NCBI GenBank assembly: GCA_018873225.1
Contig: JAEILZ010000001.1
Location: 2,232,001 to 2,296,000 of the forward strand
Origin: [Phialemoniopsis] sp. UDSM-2020
Lineage: Eukaryota; Ascomycota; Sordariomycetes; Thyridiales; Thyridiaceae
Length of the DNA stretch: 64,000 bases
Direction of reading: 5' to 3'
The notes under the pieces were generated by a model that was not told the DNA's origin, searched no databases, and worked only from the letters and a program-made list of their open reading frames with translations. A program made the translations under genes and the position numbers. Positions 23,380 through 35,715 of this stretch are shown one piece after another. How positions within the stretch are numbered: the first letter of the stretch is position 1; every line of letters starts with the position of its first letter.

Positions 23380-25092
23380 TTACCAGTTGTCAAAATTACC
23401 AAAGCCGCCAGTCTTCAACTTCTTCTTCGGCTGCTCTTCCCAGGTGTCCACGGGTTCACTGCCCTGAAAATCATCCTCCTCCGCCTGTTGCTGAGACATG
23501 GCAGCCTTGAGATACTTGCCAACCCCGACTTTCGAGTCGGCGTCGGAGACGGTGCCATCTTTGCGGATGCGTTTGCCCGTCCACGTTGTCTGGTCGTCTG
23601 CTGTGCCGCCTTGGCGCTGTATTTCGGCTTTCCGCTCCTCTGCCTTCTCCGTCTCCTTCTTGTCCTTCATGAACTCTTCGAACGGGTCGAGATACACGAC
23701 CACGTCCTTGATGACGATCTTGTTCAGTGGCCTGTCCGAGCCATCTGTGGGCACCTGCTCCATCTTTGAGAGGACGTCCATGCCGCCGACAACTTTGCCA
23801 AATATGGTGTGCTTCCGGTCCAGATGGCTTGCCGGCTTGTAAGTGATAAAAAACTGGCTCGAGTTCGTGTTCTTGCCCTTGTTTGCCATACTCATCATGC
23901 CCCTGGCGTTGTGTGTAAGGGGGCCCTCGAATTCGTCTTGGAAGTTTTTGCCCCAGATACTGGTGCCACCCCTGCCTGTGCCGGTCGGATCGCCGCCCTG
24001 AATCATGAAATTGCGAATGTTGCGGTGGAAAGCGACATCCCGGTAATAACCTTTCTTTGCCAGCTTGACAAAGTTCCATACGGCCTTGGGGGCTGTCTCG
24101 GTTTGGAGCTCAATGTTGAGGTCGCCAAGATTGGTCTCCATTCGCGCGTATCCCTTGACCTTGACACGCTTGGGCTTCAGCATCCATTCCTCCTCTGACA
24201 AAACTGCGCGCTCGCCACTCGTCTCTGGCGTCAAGCCGGTACTTGTGAAACTCGCTGCCGCTTTGCCAGTTGTGTAGGCCGCGGCATTGTATGCCCTCTT
24301 CTTCTCCTGAATCATTTGGCTTCGGGGGACAGCCGTGGCGCCGGATTTCGATAACGCTTTGGAGCGATTCACATCGCCACCTGCCTCACGCTCCTTCCTT
24401 GCTCTCTCAACTGCCTCCTTGGCCCGGAGTACCTTGTCACCTATCCTCCCTAGTGCATTGATGTTGACGTTGCCACCTTTCCTCTCTTCCTCCTGCTCTT
24501 TGGACAAAACGGCCTCCCCGCCATCTTTGAGGAATTGGAATTGGCTCAGATCGCGACTTGCGGCGTTCTGCGGGTCTTGAAGGGTAATTATGTCCTTGCG
24601 CCCAAACTCCTCATCGTCCAGGAGATCTCGCCACATCTTAGCTTTAATGTTCATGCGCTCGACCGTGTCCCATGAGAAGACATTGGCGTATGTCCCGTGC
24701 CTTATCGCAACGATGTGGGTGTTGTCGGTGAAAACTTTGAAGGATATAGGGTCAATCAGGTCTCCCTGCGCATCCCCGGTTCCAGACCCTGTGTCGGCAT
24801 TGCGCGAGAAGTTGAGCTTGATGAGATCCTTGGCGGCAAGCGGCTCACCGTTGACCGGGTTCGTATCGTGTTTCTCGAGCCATGAGCCGATGATCTCGAC
24901 GTCGAATATCGTTCCGTCGGCAGTACAAACTGGGTTCTTGAAAGGCTGGAGGCTAGCGGCGCAAAAGTTGAAGGGGAGTCGCTTGAAGTTTGCGCCCCCG
25001 TTCTTAGAGCGCGCTCCAGTGTTGGAGGAGAAGGCGTCCGAAGACGACCACTCGGAATGAGTGATGTAAAGCTTGTCGGTTCCCTTTCCCAT
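23380..25092 (-). CDS. U-box cyclophilin, CYP60/PPIL2 type peptidyl-prolyl isomerase
   Basis: A single exon of 570 residues. The N-terminal part has a U-box (about 38-115: LPFNFCAASLQPFKNPVC then GSWLEKHDTNPVNGEPL). The middle is helical and charged. The cyclophilin domain (about 315-470) contains METNLGDLNIEL, FHRNIRNFMIQGGDPTGTGRGG, GMMSMANKGKNTNSSQFFIT and HTIFGKVVGGMDVL. The catalytic Arg of FHR is kept, but the position of the cyclosporin-binding Trp is His (SHLDRKHTIFG), so drug sensitivity is probably weak. Family knowledge: PPIL2/Cyp60 proteins are nuclear, associated with the spliceosome and have ubiquitin-ligase potential. The C-terminus ends in a basic and Gly/Phe tail. Confidence 0.92.
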   Translation of the reverse strand: MGKGTDKLYITHSEWSSSDAFSSNTGARSKNGGANFKRLPFNFCAASLQPFKNPVCTADGTIFDVEIIGSWLEKHDTNPVNGEPLAAKDLIKLNFSRNADTGSGTGDAQGDLIDPISFKVFTDNTHIVAIRHGTYANVFSWDTVERMNIKAKMWRDLLDDEEFGRKDIITLQDPQNAASRDLSQFQFLKDGGEAVLSKEQEEERKGGNVNINALGRIGDKVLRAKEAVERARKEREAGGDVNRSKALSKSGATAVPRSQMIQEKKRAYNAAAYTTGKAAASFTSTGLTPETSGERAVLSEEEWMLKPKRVKVKGYARMETNLGDLNIELQTETAPKAVWNFVKLAKKGYYRDVAFHRNIRNFMIQGGDPTGTGRGGTSIWGKNFQDEFEGPLTHNARGMMSMANKGKNTNSSQFFITYKPASHLDRKHTIFGKVVGGMDVLSKMEQVPTDGSDRPLNKIVIKDVVVYLDPFEEFMKDKKETEKAEERKAEIQRQGGTADDQTTWTGKRIRKDGTVSDADSKVGVGKYLKAAMSQQQAEEDDFQGSEPVDTWEEQPKKKLKTGGFGNFDNW

Positions 25093-25705
25093 CGTGTCTG
25101 TAAGAGATGCAAGGCCCGGCGCAAAAGTTGGGATTGCAGGTCAGTCGTCGTCAAGTTGGAGGACTTTTTGGACTAAGAATTTTGGCGGGGACCTCGTTAT
25201 CTTATCAGCATTTCAATACCTCGAAATACGAGTGGTTGGTAGGCGTAGGTTACGTACTGGTCCAGCGCTAACTGGGATCCCATGGCTCTAAAAATGGCCC
25301 TGCAGGTCGAGCTTCCAGCCACTAAGAGGCCGCCTGGAGTGTACCGTACAGAACATTGATACGGCCCGCGCGGTGGCAGGTGGAGCCTTTTCAGGCAATG
25401 TGTTAATGTCGATGTCGCCAAGCTCCGCCGAGCTGGCTTGCGTAAACTCTAAGGCGATAGGAGTTTGATGTTCAATCTTGCTCTTCAACATCAACACTCT
25501 TCGGCCACCCTCTGTGCCTCCAGGTGAACACCGGCAAATCCTGTGGTTTTCTTAACCCCGCAACTGGAAGTCGACGGCATCGAACACCGTCTGCCCCGAG
25601 CCAGACGTTACGCGACCTCGCATGAGGCTCGACAGTGTCCATTATCCCTGATCAACTATCCGCATCCGAGCTCTCCGTCCCAGACACCAACAAATCACCA
25701 CCATC
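25093..25705. promoter_or_regulatory. Divergent promoter region, cyclophilin and PTM1-like genes
   Basis: About 600 bases lie between two divergent start codons. The part nearest 25706 is rich in C and A (cacc and atc repeats). I see no coding frame. Confidence 0.5.
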
Positions 25706-27585
25706 ATGCGGCGCTGGTTATCTCTGCTGCTCCTTGCGGCATTGTCCGTATGGACTGCCAGTGCAATGGAGGCTCTCATCGTATGTTACTACTCTTGCGA
25801 CAGCGCCATAAGACCTGAACATGAGCTAATACGAGGTGCTTATCCAGGATCAAACCGACGAGAATCGGCAGCGATGTGCCGGTATGGCTCACCGAGTACC
25901 TGCGCGACCCCCGCCCATCAGTATGGCTAACACAATACTACTTAGGAATGTACGGCAGAAAGACATGGGGCGGCCCTGTCGACCCTTTCATTCTACTGAA
26001 ATTTGACAAGTATGAGGGTGAGGCAGACGCCGTGGTCAGCCTTGTGATCTTCGAGTGGAAGGACGAGGAGTACATCGGTGTCTACCCATCTGAAGACGCC
26101 GTCCAGGTGAGCCAAATTGACCTCTACTCGCTCAACTAGCTACAGTAGAGAAGCTAACTTCTGTACAGAAAGTGGGCATCTGCCAGCCGAAATGGGTCGA
26201 AGCAGGTTACTGCGCGGAAGGCGATATTGGCGAATACATCCTGACGCCTAACGCTACCGAGAAGTCAAAGAATGTCATTCTCACGCAGGCGGTCAACCTG
26301 AAAGACAGCAAGCCCATCAACTACCCCATCACGAACACCGGGTACTACTGCATCATGACCGACAAGTATACTGCTGAAAACTACCGGGCTGTGGTTGAAT
26401 TCCGCAACGCATACGGCGAGCTTCCCGCCACGCAGATTCCCAAGCTGCCATTCTATGGAGGCATAGCAATCCTCTACGCACTGGTTGCGGTGTTCTGGGG
26501 TTTCTTGTACTACCAGCACCGTTCAGACATCCTCGCTGTGCAAAACTACATCACCGCCATCCTGATTTTCTTGGTGGTGGAGATGTTGATGACCTGGGGC
26601 TTCTACGACTATCTCAACAGAAATGGCTCTAACCTTGGCTCCAAGGTGTTGCTGATCGTGGTTGCCGTGCTCAATGCCATCAGAAACTCGTTCTCATTCT
26701 TCCTTCTGCTTATTGTCTGCATGGGTTATGGAGTCGTCAAGCATACCCTTGGCAGGACCATGATCTATGTCCGCTGGCTCGCCATCGCCCACTTTGTCTT
26801 TGGGCTCGTCTACGCCATCACCAGTCTCCTGGTGACGCCTGAAGCAGCAGGTAAGTATTTGTCTCTCGAAGTCTCTCACAGGCCTTTCGACTAACAATCG
26901 CTTAGGGCCCTTCGTTATGCTCATTGTCCTTCCTCTGGCCGGCACGCTCACCGCATTCTACGTATGGACCCTCAACTCGCTTAATGGCACTTTGAAGGAT
27001 CTACGTGAGCGCAAGCAGCATGCCAAGGAGGCCATGTACAAGAAGCTGTGGTGGGCCATTCTTCTCAGCATCCTCGTCATCTTCGGCTTCTTCTTCCTCA
27101 ACAGCTTCTCCTTCGCCTCGGCCAGTGACCCCGACTATGTCCCATTCCACTGGAAGACGCGCTGGTTCATCCTGGACGGCTGGCTGAACCTTGTCTACTT
27201 TGCTGACGTTGCCTGGATCGCTTATGTTTGGAGGCCGACGGCGAACAACCGCCGGTTCGCCATGAGTGACGAGATCGCTCAGGATGACGACGGCACTTTT
27301 GAGATCAATAACATGGATATTGGCGCCCCTGACGATTCAGATGATGAAGAGGCCAATATTGGCAAGCAGACGGGACAGCAGGCGTCGCACCCAGCAGAGC
27401 CGAGATTCGACGGGGCTTCTGGAGCCACAGTCTCAAGGAGTCAGCCTGCTGCGTCATCGGCAGCGCCGCCAAGGCAGTCGCTGGATGGCGAGACCATCTT
27501 TGCCGTCGGTGAAGATGATGGCGACAAGTTCTCGGACGACGAGAACTCAGACGAGGATGCCGGGCTGGTCAAGGGCAGGAAATGA
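25706..27585 (+). CDS. PTM1/GPR107-like seven-transmembrane protein
   Basis: Five exons read as 25706-25780, 25848-25881, 25946-26106, 26169-26850 and 26906-27585, giving 543 residues. Residues 1-20 are a signal peptide (MRRWLSLLLLAALSVWTASA). A luminal domain follows, with RCAGMYG, VSLVIFEW, GICQPKWVEAGYC and TGYYCIMT. Then come seven membrane helices, beginning PFYGGIAILYALVAVFWGFLYY. The cytosolic tail is acidic and Ser-rich (DDSDDEEAN, DGDKFSDDENSDEDAG). This is the lung-seven-transmembrane family: yeast Ptm1, human GPR107/108, Golgi and endosome residents implicated in membrane trafficking. The second exon is only 34 nt. Confidence 0.9.
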
Positions 27586-27940
27586 GGATAACGGACTGAA
27601 AATGGGGCGGAACGAATAATAGGTTGCTTGGACGCGGGAGGCGGATCGAGTCGCTGTACGTTATAGAAGAGACAATATCGGCGTTTTAACGGTTATGTTT
27701 GAAGCTCATCTTGCATCCGCACTGGAGTTGAGCCGGATGAACAACAAATTTTGGAGCAGGTGCTGCCTGTGCTGCTATACTCTCTTTTTATCTACACGAC
27801 ATGAGTATGAATACGATCCAAGTATTGTGAACGTGGCTCGTACCAATGTCTCTGTCTAAATGGCTTTACAAACAAAGAACATTCTCATGTTACACGCTTC
27901 TATCTGTACACACATGCCCAGCCGGTCTTCGCAACCTAAG
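27586..27940. other. Convergent 3' region, PTM1-like and NDUFAF7 genes
   Basis: This should be the 3' UTRs of two converging genes. I see nothing else. Confidence 0.5.
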
Positions 27941-29679
27941 TTACTGCGCGACATCGCCGCCGAATCCTACAGGTGGTCTCTTGCCGTCGTTCTCGGGCAC
28001 AATGGCCAGCGCCTTGTACAGCTTGCCCATGCCCTCGGGGCCCCTATCCACCAACCTCTTCCACGCTTTCTCAATGTCCAGAGCCTTGCTGTCGCCGCTA
28101 CCCTGCTTCGCCGCCTTGACCAGCATCTCGGCGCGCTCGCGGATGCCCATCCCCTCAAGGAAAGCGCCCTGGTCGACAGGGCCGTGGACCTCGACCCCTT
28201 CGCTCGCGCGCAGGGCCGCCTCGGCGACGGCGGCGAAGTCGACGTCGGCGCTGAGGTCCGTCAGCCCCGGCTCGGCGAAGGGGCTGACCCGTCGGTGGCG
28301 CCGGATGCCGCGCAGGCTGTTGACGGGGACGGTGCCGTCGCCCGGGCCGTAGTCGAGGATCAGGGCGGCGCCCGAGGGCTTGGCCTTGGGGGCGCGCGGG
28401 GAGCCGCCGATGCGCGCGGCGAAGTCGGAGGCGTAGAGCGCGGCGTCCGGGCACACCTCGATGAGGGCGTCCGGGATGGAACGCATGGCGCGCAGGCGCG
28501 GCGACGACTCGGGCAGGTAGACCGAGTGCCGGGTCGGGCGGGAGGAGAGGGTCATCTGGAAATCGGGCGGCGGCGTGTCGCGCTGCTGGGACTTGGGGGT
28601 GCCGAGGCTGTCGTGCGTCGAGCCTGGGGGCGTCGGGGAGACGACCATCTCGCGCCACTCGATGGTGGGAGAGCTGGTCTTTGTGGAGGGGGAGCGGTGG
28701 TCTGGCGAGGAATCCGGTGATGATGGGGAGGAGGAAGAGGGGGAAGGATCTGAGGTCTGTGTTGCTGGGACGGAGACTGCCTGAAAGGCGTGAATGGGGA
28801 GGGCATCGAAGAACTCGTGTGCTACTATGAAAGGTGTGCTAGTCGAATCTGGTCCTGGAGTCAGCGAACGGAGCCTCAATGCAGCGAGGACAAAGCAGGA
28901 AACTTACTCAGGGGTATCGAGTTGATAGTCTCCGTCCAGACTATTGGCAGAGATGTGTATTTGCATGTGCTGTGGTATCCCACTTTTGACTCGGTCATGG
29001 GCGCATCTTTGCCGCAGAGGAGGTCTTTTTGAGTCTTCCTCAACTGCGGGCTGGCCTCGACCATGTAAATGGCATCGATGGCCTGTGTCATGCCCTTGAA
29101 GTTGCGGATAGTCTACTCAATCGTGTTTAGAAGACACCCTAAGAGTATATCATCGTTCACCACTTACACGCAGCATATCGTCCATCAGCGTACCTCGGCC
29201 TGGGCCGACCTCGATGAGCTCAACCCCTTGCTTGGGCCGCCCCTGAGCCATCCATTCCGCAACGAACCAGATACCAATGAGCTCACCGAATATTTGTGAG
29301 ATCTCAGGGGAAGTTACAAAGTCGCCTTTCAGACCAAATTGATCGCGATCTTGTTCTAGGGCTCCTGTGTAATACCCTCCCACGTCCGCAGTGAGACACA
29401 TGCGCATGTAGCTTGCGACAGGGACTGGACCAGTGGCCTGCGTTGACTAATGAGTTTCTTGTGTCTTTCTTGATTGTTATAATATCAAGGACTTACAGTT
29501 ATGGCAGCAGCAAGCTGCTTGGCTAACGGTGTTGACCATTTGCGCTCCTCCTCCTCAAGTCTACGGGCTGTGTATGAGAAGCTCCTGAAACTTGGGGTAG
29601 CTCCTAAGCATCGGCTGCTCTGGGCGCGCTGCAAGCCCCTGAATGCGCCCAGCGCAGTTCTGGAGACAGACGATCTCAT
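27941..29679 (-). CDS. Complex I assembly methyltransferase NDUFAF7/MidA
   Basis: Four exons, 29679-29497, 29437-29168, 29112-28908 and 28854-27941, giving about 523 residues. The N-terminus is a typical mitochondrial presequence ([20 protein letters not shown], no acidic residues). The SAM-dependent methyltransferase core shows [49 protein letters not shown] and [18 protein letters not shown]. Family knowledge: NDUFAF7 dimethylates an arginine of the 49-kDa subunit during complex I assembly. A Ser/Pro/Thr-rich insert (about 245-290) lengthens the fungal protein compared with the human one (441). The acceptor of exon 4 could alternatively be 6 nt later; both keep the frame. Confidence 0.9.
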
Positions 29680-30123
29680 ATTGAGATGATTCGTGAGCTT
29701 CTATCGCTTATATGAAATGATCATATTCCCCCAACGCGACGTAAATGACTCTAGGGCCGAGACTCTTTCATGAGACTCGACTTCAAGCTTGAGATGTGAA
29801 GTCCAGTCCTGACCAAAAAATCTCCCGATAAGCCACCACCAGCGTGCCCGATAAGCTCGAACCCCACTGAACAAGCCATACAACTTCATTGTTTTAACAT
29901 GGTAGTGAGCTTCGACCATCTGAATATTATCCCAGTAGCTATTGACATCACATGCGAAAACACGAAACCTCATCGTTCTGCCGTGCGGCTCTCACAGCAA
30001 ACAACACAGTTCCAATCAAATAGATACCGCATTCGTTGACCTATTTCAGCATTTACGTACACTGGTAGCACCTCACACCCAGGCTTTCGCAGGGTGCGTG
30101 CAGTGTGCGCCTCGTCCCTAGAC
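29680..30123. promoter_or_regulatory. Divergent promoter region, NDUFAF7 and CDK11-like genes
   Basis: About 440 bases lie between two divergent start codons. I see no coding frame and no strong core-promoter motif. Confidence 0.5.
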
Positions 30124-31619
30124 ATGGCCAGCAAGGGCAAGTCACGCTGGGCCGACACCGCCGAGGATGCCGCGCTGGACGCAAAGCTGAAGAAGGAGAA
30201 GGAAGAGAAGAAACGTCTCAAGGCCGAAAAAGCACGTAAGGAAGCCGAGAGGCAGGCAGAGCTCGCGGCTGCGGCCCAAGCACGGGCTACGGCTGCGGCC
30301 CAAGAGGGAGGCGCTGACGATGCCGACGGACCACCTGCCAAGAGACGGCGACTCACACCTGAGCGAGGCGAAGATGGTGATACGGATAATAGCAGCTCGA
30401 AGCTGCTGAGGTTCACGGGCGGCAACTGGGGCAAGGCGCGCAGCGTCGAGAACTACGATAAGCTGAACGACATCGAGGAGGGAGCATATGGCTGGGTTGC
30501 GCGCGCAAAGGAGCTGTCGACGGGCAAGGTGGTGGCGCTGAAGAGGTTAAAGATTGAAGCCAAAGATCGCGGAGGGCTTCCCGTCACGGGCTTACGGGAG
30601 ATACAGATCCTGAAGGACTGTGACCACAGGAATATTGTCAAGTTGCAGGAGGTGGTTGTGGGGGAAGATACCAGGAAGATAGAAAAGTTTGTCCCTCAGC
30701 CTTTCCACATATATATCGACAGTTGCTAACCTCGCCGTCTCCGGACAGCATCTTCCTCGTCCTCGACTTTGTCGAGCACGACCTCAAGTCCATCCTCGAG
30801 GACATGCCCCAGCCCTTCCTCGCCTCCGAGGTCAAGACGCTCCTGCGCCAGCTCGCCTCGGGCCTCGCCTACCTGCACGACAACTGGATCCTGCACCGCG
30901 ACATCAAGACGTCCAACCTCCTCCTCAACAACCGCGGGCAGCTCAAGATCGCCGACTTCGGCATGGCCCGCTACGTCGGCGACCCGCCGCCGCGCAACCT
31001 GACCCAGCTCGTCGTCACCCTGTGGTACCGCGCGCCCGAGCTCCTCCTCGGCGCGGCGACCTACTCGGCCGCCGTGGACATGTGGTCCGCCGGCTGCGTC
31101 TTTGGCGAGCTGCTCACGCGCGAACCCTTACTGCAGGGCAAGAACGAGGTCGACGAGCTCGCCAAGGTGTTTGAGCTCTGCGGCGTGCCGACCGACGACT
31201 CGTGGCCCGGCTTCCGCCGCCTGCCCAACGCGCGCGCCCTGCGCCTCCCGCCCTCCTCGGCGCACGCCGGCGGCAAGCCGCCCTCGACGGCGGCGCTGAT
31301 CCGCGCGCGCTTCCCGCTGCTGACGGGCGCCGGCAGCGCGCTGCTGAGCGGCCTGCTGTCGCTGGACCCGGCGCGGCGGCCGACGGCGCGCGAGATGCTG
31401 GCGCACGAGTACTTCCGGCAGGACCCCAAGCCCAAGCAGGAGGCCATGTTCCCGACCTTCCCGAGTAAGGCGGGCCAGGAGCGGCGGCGGCGGAGGGAGA
31501 CGCCCAACGCGCCGGGCCGCGGCGACGCCGTTAGCTTCGGGGCGGCCGATTTCAGCGGCATATTCGGCGGTCGGGAGAAGGAGGAGAGGGGCGGCGGTTT
31601 CTCCCTTAGGATGGTCTGA
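30124..31619 (+). CDS. CDK11/PITSLRE-type cyclin-dependent kinase
   Basis: Two exons, 30124-30686 and 30749-31619, giving 477 residues. Residues 1-100 are highly charged: a Lys/Glu/Ala helix and a KRRR basic patch, likely a nuclear signal. The kinase domain starts near YDKLNDIEEGAYG. It has the ATP lysine K140 (VALK), the cyclin-binding helix PVTGLRE (153-159; PITSLRE in animals), H237-R-D and D257-F-G. The T-loop ends in VVTLWYRAPE. All catalytic residues are present. Family knowledge: CDK11 acts in transcription and splicing with cyclin L; in Aspergillus nidulans the likely counterpart is NpkA. The second exon is very G+C-rich. The intron (gtttgt...acag) is placed from frame continuity (KIENIFLVLDFVEHDL). 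Confidence 0.9.
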
Positions 31620-32006
31620 GAGAGAGAATTAGCCCACAATTATTAGATACTACTGGTATAGATACCCCAAGACCAACCAGACAGTCACGACATTACAGCT
31701 CCTAAGACGTTATGAGTGGGTGGCATTAATATATCTTATAAGAATAGGATAGAGGTCGTACGCCCAACGTTAGTTACAAGAAAGGATTATGATGTCTGCC
31801 ATCTTCTTTTTTTCCAAGACCGCTTCCCGTGCATCCGTATAACAAAAATAAATCAAGCACCGCCAAGAGAGCCAACGCCGCACATGTTGCAACCAGATGA
31901 ACCATTCTTTGGGACCGCCGTAACAGGCATTACAAGGGAATGTAGCAATTCTACCCGATCTTCCTTCCGTTCATGAGAATAATTGAGAATGGGGACATCA
32001 TTCCCT
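31620..32006. other. Convergent 3' region, CDK11-like and DUF7137-type genes
   Basis: An A/T-rich spacer between two converging genes. I see no other feature. Confidence 0.5.
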
Positions 32007-32908
32007 TTAGATGGCTCCAACGCCTGCCACGAACCACGTGAAGCTAAGCACCGTGAGGATGCTCATGGTCAAGGCGAAACCGGCTGCCCTCGAATCGATG
32101 GCAGGCGCGGCGGCACTGCAGACGGCGCACTGCCAGCCATCCTCAAAGGACGTGTAGGGACGCTTGTTGTACAGGCCGAAGATAAGACTGTTGAAGGTAC
32201 CCAGGTAGCCGGCCTCTGCGGTGGCGCTGGGCCCGCTCTCGGCGTCGTAGATGATTAGGGTGTACTCGGCCGTCAGGAGGTCGTTCTGCTGGGAGGTGTC
32301 CCAGGTGAAGGAGGCGGGCGTGGCGAAGGTCATGTTCTGGGTGAGGGTGAAGGTCTTGGAGGCGGTGCTGCAACTGGCGAGGATGTCGATGGCCGTCGGG
32401 GTGCCCTGAAGGTTGGTGTAGTTCCAGCCAAAGGTGACCTTGTCGTCGATCTTGTAGAGCTGCATGCCCTGGGCGAGGGAGGGTGTGACCATGACGACGC
32501 CGCCGGCCGGGTCGGCCGGGTTGTACATGGTGCGGTCGGGCTTCCTCGTCTGCGTGCTGTTGCCCGTCTGGCCAGCCGTCTTGTCTCCCGTCTTCACTGC
32601 TCCGGTGTTCAGGTTGTGCGTGTTCTCGGCATCCTTGCCCGACGTCTTGCTCGCGGTCTCCTTCGAGTTGGAGTTCGATGCCGAGGGTGATTGTGTTTGT
32701 TGTGGTTTGGAAGAAGCTGGGGATACAGTCAGTCTCGGTCAGTGTCCATGACGAAGGTGGAACGCAACTCACAACTACTACTGCTCTCATCGTCCTGCCT
32801 TACCACCAGCGAGTCCAGAGCCGGCAACCAGTTGGGCCATGCTGAGGTTACGCTTGACAGGGAGGCTAGAACAAAGGCGACGTGTGCAATGGATCGGGCG
32901 GGCTTCAT
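32007..32908 (-). CDS. Secreted or membrane-anchored fungal protein (DUF7137 type)
   Basis: Two exons, 32908-32773 and 32716-32007, giving 281 residues. The N-terminus is a signal peptide (MKPARSIAHVAFVLASLSSVTSA). A Ser/Thr/Asn/Lys-rich linker follows. A beta-rich domain of about 130 residues begins at GGVVMVTPSLAQGMQLYKIDDKVTFGWNYTNLQGTPTAIDI and includes possible N-glycosylation sites (NYT, NMT). The C-terminus has a hydrophobic segment (GFALTMSILTVLSFTWFVAG), either a membrane anchor or a GPI-type signal. This matches a fungal family of unknown function that I recall as DUF7137. A wall or surface role is an inference. Confidence 0.8.
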
Positions 32909-35715
32909 CGTGCCGGGTCGAGGATCGCTTCCTCTCGCAATAAACTTGACGCTGGAGTAAAAAAGGTAACGTCTGGGTTTTCGATGTCAAACAATCAATT
33001 TGACTGCCTAAGTAGGCGTGATTGTCGACAACAGCGGACAATGCTGTGATGTTGTGGAATGCTCTGACTGGTCAACGGATGGGATGTTCCTCGAGAGTGA
33101 ACCGCCTAGTGAAAGGGGCTGCTGGCAGGCGTGTCGTCGTCGTCCTCCTCTTCCAAAGTTCGGATATTAAAATGAATACAGCGATTGACACGAACGAAGC
33201 GAGCGTTCGGGGAAAGTATTGCAGGTGTTGATGGTGAAGATAAGGCTCCAGAAACGAATGTGTGAGGGAATCAACAATGGGGTCCAGGACGAGAGAAGCA
33301 GGATCAGGAACGAAGGCGTCCCTCGTTTTTTCAGAGCACTGTATCAATGACGGGGGGCCAATGACAGTGGAGAACGGGCACCAACACGGGCTGAATGAAT
33401 GGAAAAAAATAAAGGTGATGTGGTGGCAGCGTCTCCTCCCCCTGGCCCGTCCACTCCTAACGGCTTGTCCCAGCTTGATTTTCGCCCTTCTCTTCGTATT
33501 CGCCGGCCCCACCGGCGACGCTTGCGCCAGCTAAGCTTGCTAAGGTAAATTTTATTAATAGATGCGAGGTAATCCCCCCATCTTTTTGCTTTTCAATGCC
33601 GACGGACTTGTTGGGTCTCTGGAATGCTCGTCCACAACATAAAGTAACGCTCTTCAACCCCAGATGTCCCACTCGATATTGGCAACGTCTTTGGCGGCTT
33701 GGTGTGCTTTTGTCGGGTGCAGCACCCTCTGCTCTTCTGCGTTCATCCACCCAAGCCTATCGCGCAATACCTAGGTATGTCAAGCAAAGGTCGAAGCTGG
33801 CGGCGGGGCCTTCTGTGTGTCATTCATCCCTGGTTCGGTGATATGGCCATGCATGTTTGCTGTGCAAGGTTTCGCAGCATTCCACAACGGATTGCAATTC
33901 CTTGTTTGTCCCCTGCCATTATGCAGCATCAACAGGCCAGAATCCTCGCCATGGTAGATCTTCGAGCCAGCGATATGGATGTGCGCAGGTACTGAAATAA
34001 TTCATTCATACTGAAACTTGCATCTTATCATCTCAAAAGTAGGTCGGCGAATTGGCAATCAATCGTGTGCAACATGTGTTGCCTCTCCGCGCACGTGTCG
34101 CACCCGTCTTTGGAGCTTCTGTTACTACACTTGGTGCTCACAGGATTTCTGCAGTGTGACTTTCTGGTGCCTGGGTAACGGCATTGCTGCTCCGTCCTTG
34201 TGTTATTTGTGCTTACACTCTGATGATCCAACTTACCCGGGTAAACCACTGGTACGACCATGGCAGATCGCCTCATCTTATGCGAATTTGGCATCATGAC
34301 CAGACGAGTAACTACACAGGTAATTGTCAACCATGTTGCTGAGACGGACTGATGAAGACTCACGGGTATGGTGAGTGACCCTGAGATATACGAAGTAGAT
34401 ATGGATTGAGTTGTCTGTTGGCTGTAAATACCAAAAAGCAAGTATCATTCGATCGTTACGATTCGCCATTGTAAAGCAACCCCCACGATAGCAATCGACC
34501 TCGATACTCCCATTATGTCCGAGAAAGGATTGTTTGTTCAGACAGTGTCTTTGAGCCTGAGAGCGACACTGTCGAAGTTGGGAGGGGCTGATGGTTGTTG
34601 TGGGGACTTCTCGTTCCAAGTACAGGAAGCCTCTCAATCCTACAAGACTTGTAGGTACGCCGTCATCCTTTCCCAAAGGATTGGTACGGGACTGCCAATA
34701 TATCCATCTCGCCTGTCTGGGGTCGTGTGATCGCAATCGGGCTGTTTGGTGATCACCCACGCAACTGAACGAGTGGCAGACGCCTTGTCACGTCAACAAC
34801 CCCGGCTCTGACTTGACTTGTCAGGTGGGCATGGCGGGCTCGGTAGTGGCTTTTAGTGGTCCAGCTGGGGCGGGCCGTGCAGGTCGAACACGCTAACGAG
34901 CCTCGCTAGCCTGTCTCAGAGTGCCCACATCACACCAAAACCCGGGATTGGCTGGACCAGGTCAAGATACAGGGTCTGGCAGGGGTAACTAACACGCCGT
35001 TGAGCAAGTTCTGGTCTCTATCAATTTTGCCCGGGAGACAGCTTCCAGGTCGAGACGCAAATACCTTATCACGAGACCAAAACTTAAAATCTGCAGCTTG
35101 TACAAGTCGATGCGTGAACAGGGGTGGGACAATTTAAAGTTGGTCACTGATTGTCGATGTTGTCTTGCGCTATCACACTGCCCTTATCTCGTCAGATATC
35201 AGAAGCGCCGCCTTTGGTCTCTTCCTGGGTAGGTACAGCGAGTACTTGCGTACTTATGTGCTCATTCTCGTTCGTTTACATGTGGTGTGGGAGCTGGTTG
35301 GAAGTTATCCAATCTGCACGATGCCATTTCTGAAAGCCAGCGGCTAGGTATAGGTAAGTAGGTAGGTCTTGTATGGCTGGGGGTGGGCTGGCTGTTGGTT
35401 CCTCGCCAACAAACCCCAGCTTGCTTGAGGTTCCTTAGTGTACCTGCCTGGGGTGTGCTGCTCTTGGAGGTTTGTTCAGTTGAAAGTGAGGATGCCGTCA
35501 CTTTAAAGGTTGTGCTAGATCAAAGAACGGTAGGCGCGCGCCCGGGGTCCGGAGCAGGGGCAGGCGAGGAGAAGCTCAAGCTTCCACTGTTGCTTCTTTT
35601 TGGATCGCGCCCAACTTTATCTCCCACTTTCCCATCATCTCCCAAAAGTTCACCTCCTTTAATTTCTTATCAAACATATTTGGCCAAGATCACGATCGAT
35701 CAGCCCGCAATCAAT
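32909..35715. other. Long divergent intergenic region (2.8 kb)
   Basis: No frame here is convincing; the longest (for example 33072-33512 minus and 35383-35784 plus) lack domain-like composition. The right end (about 35590-35700) is C/T-rich and looks like the leader of the RRM gene. The segment 35340-35370 has clustered taggta/gtaggt words, and 33767-33778 is the 12-bp palindrome ATACCTAGGTAT. Unusually long for this window; a non-coding RNA or long 5' UTR is possible but unsupported. Confidence 0.5.

Noticed and set aside
27860..28720. 286-codon plus-strand frame opposite NDUFAF7
   Set aside because: It is a high-G+C antisense shadow made largely of Gly, Ala, Arg and Asp.
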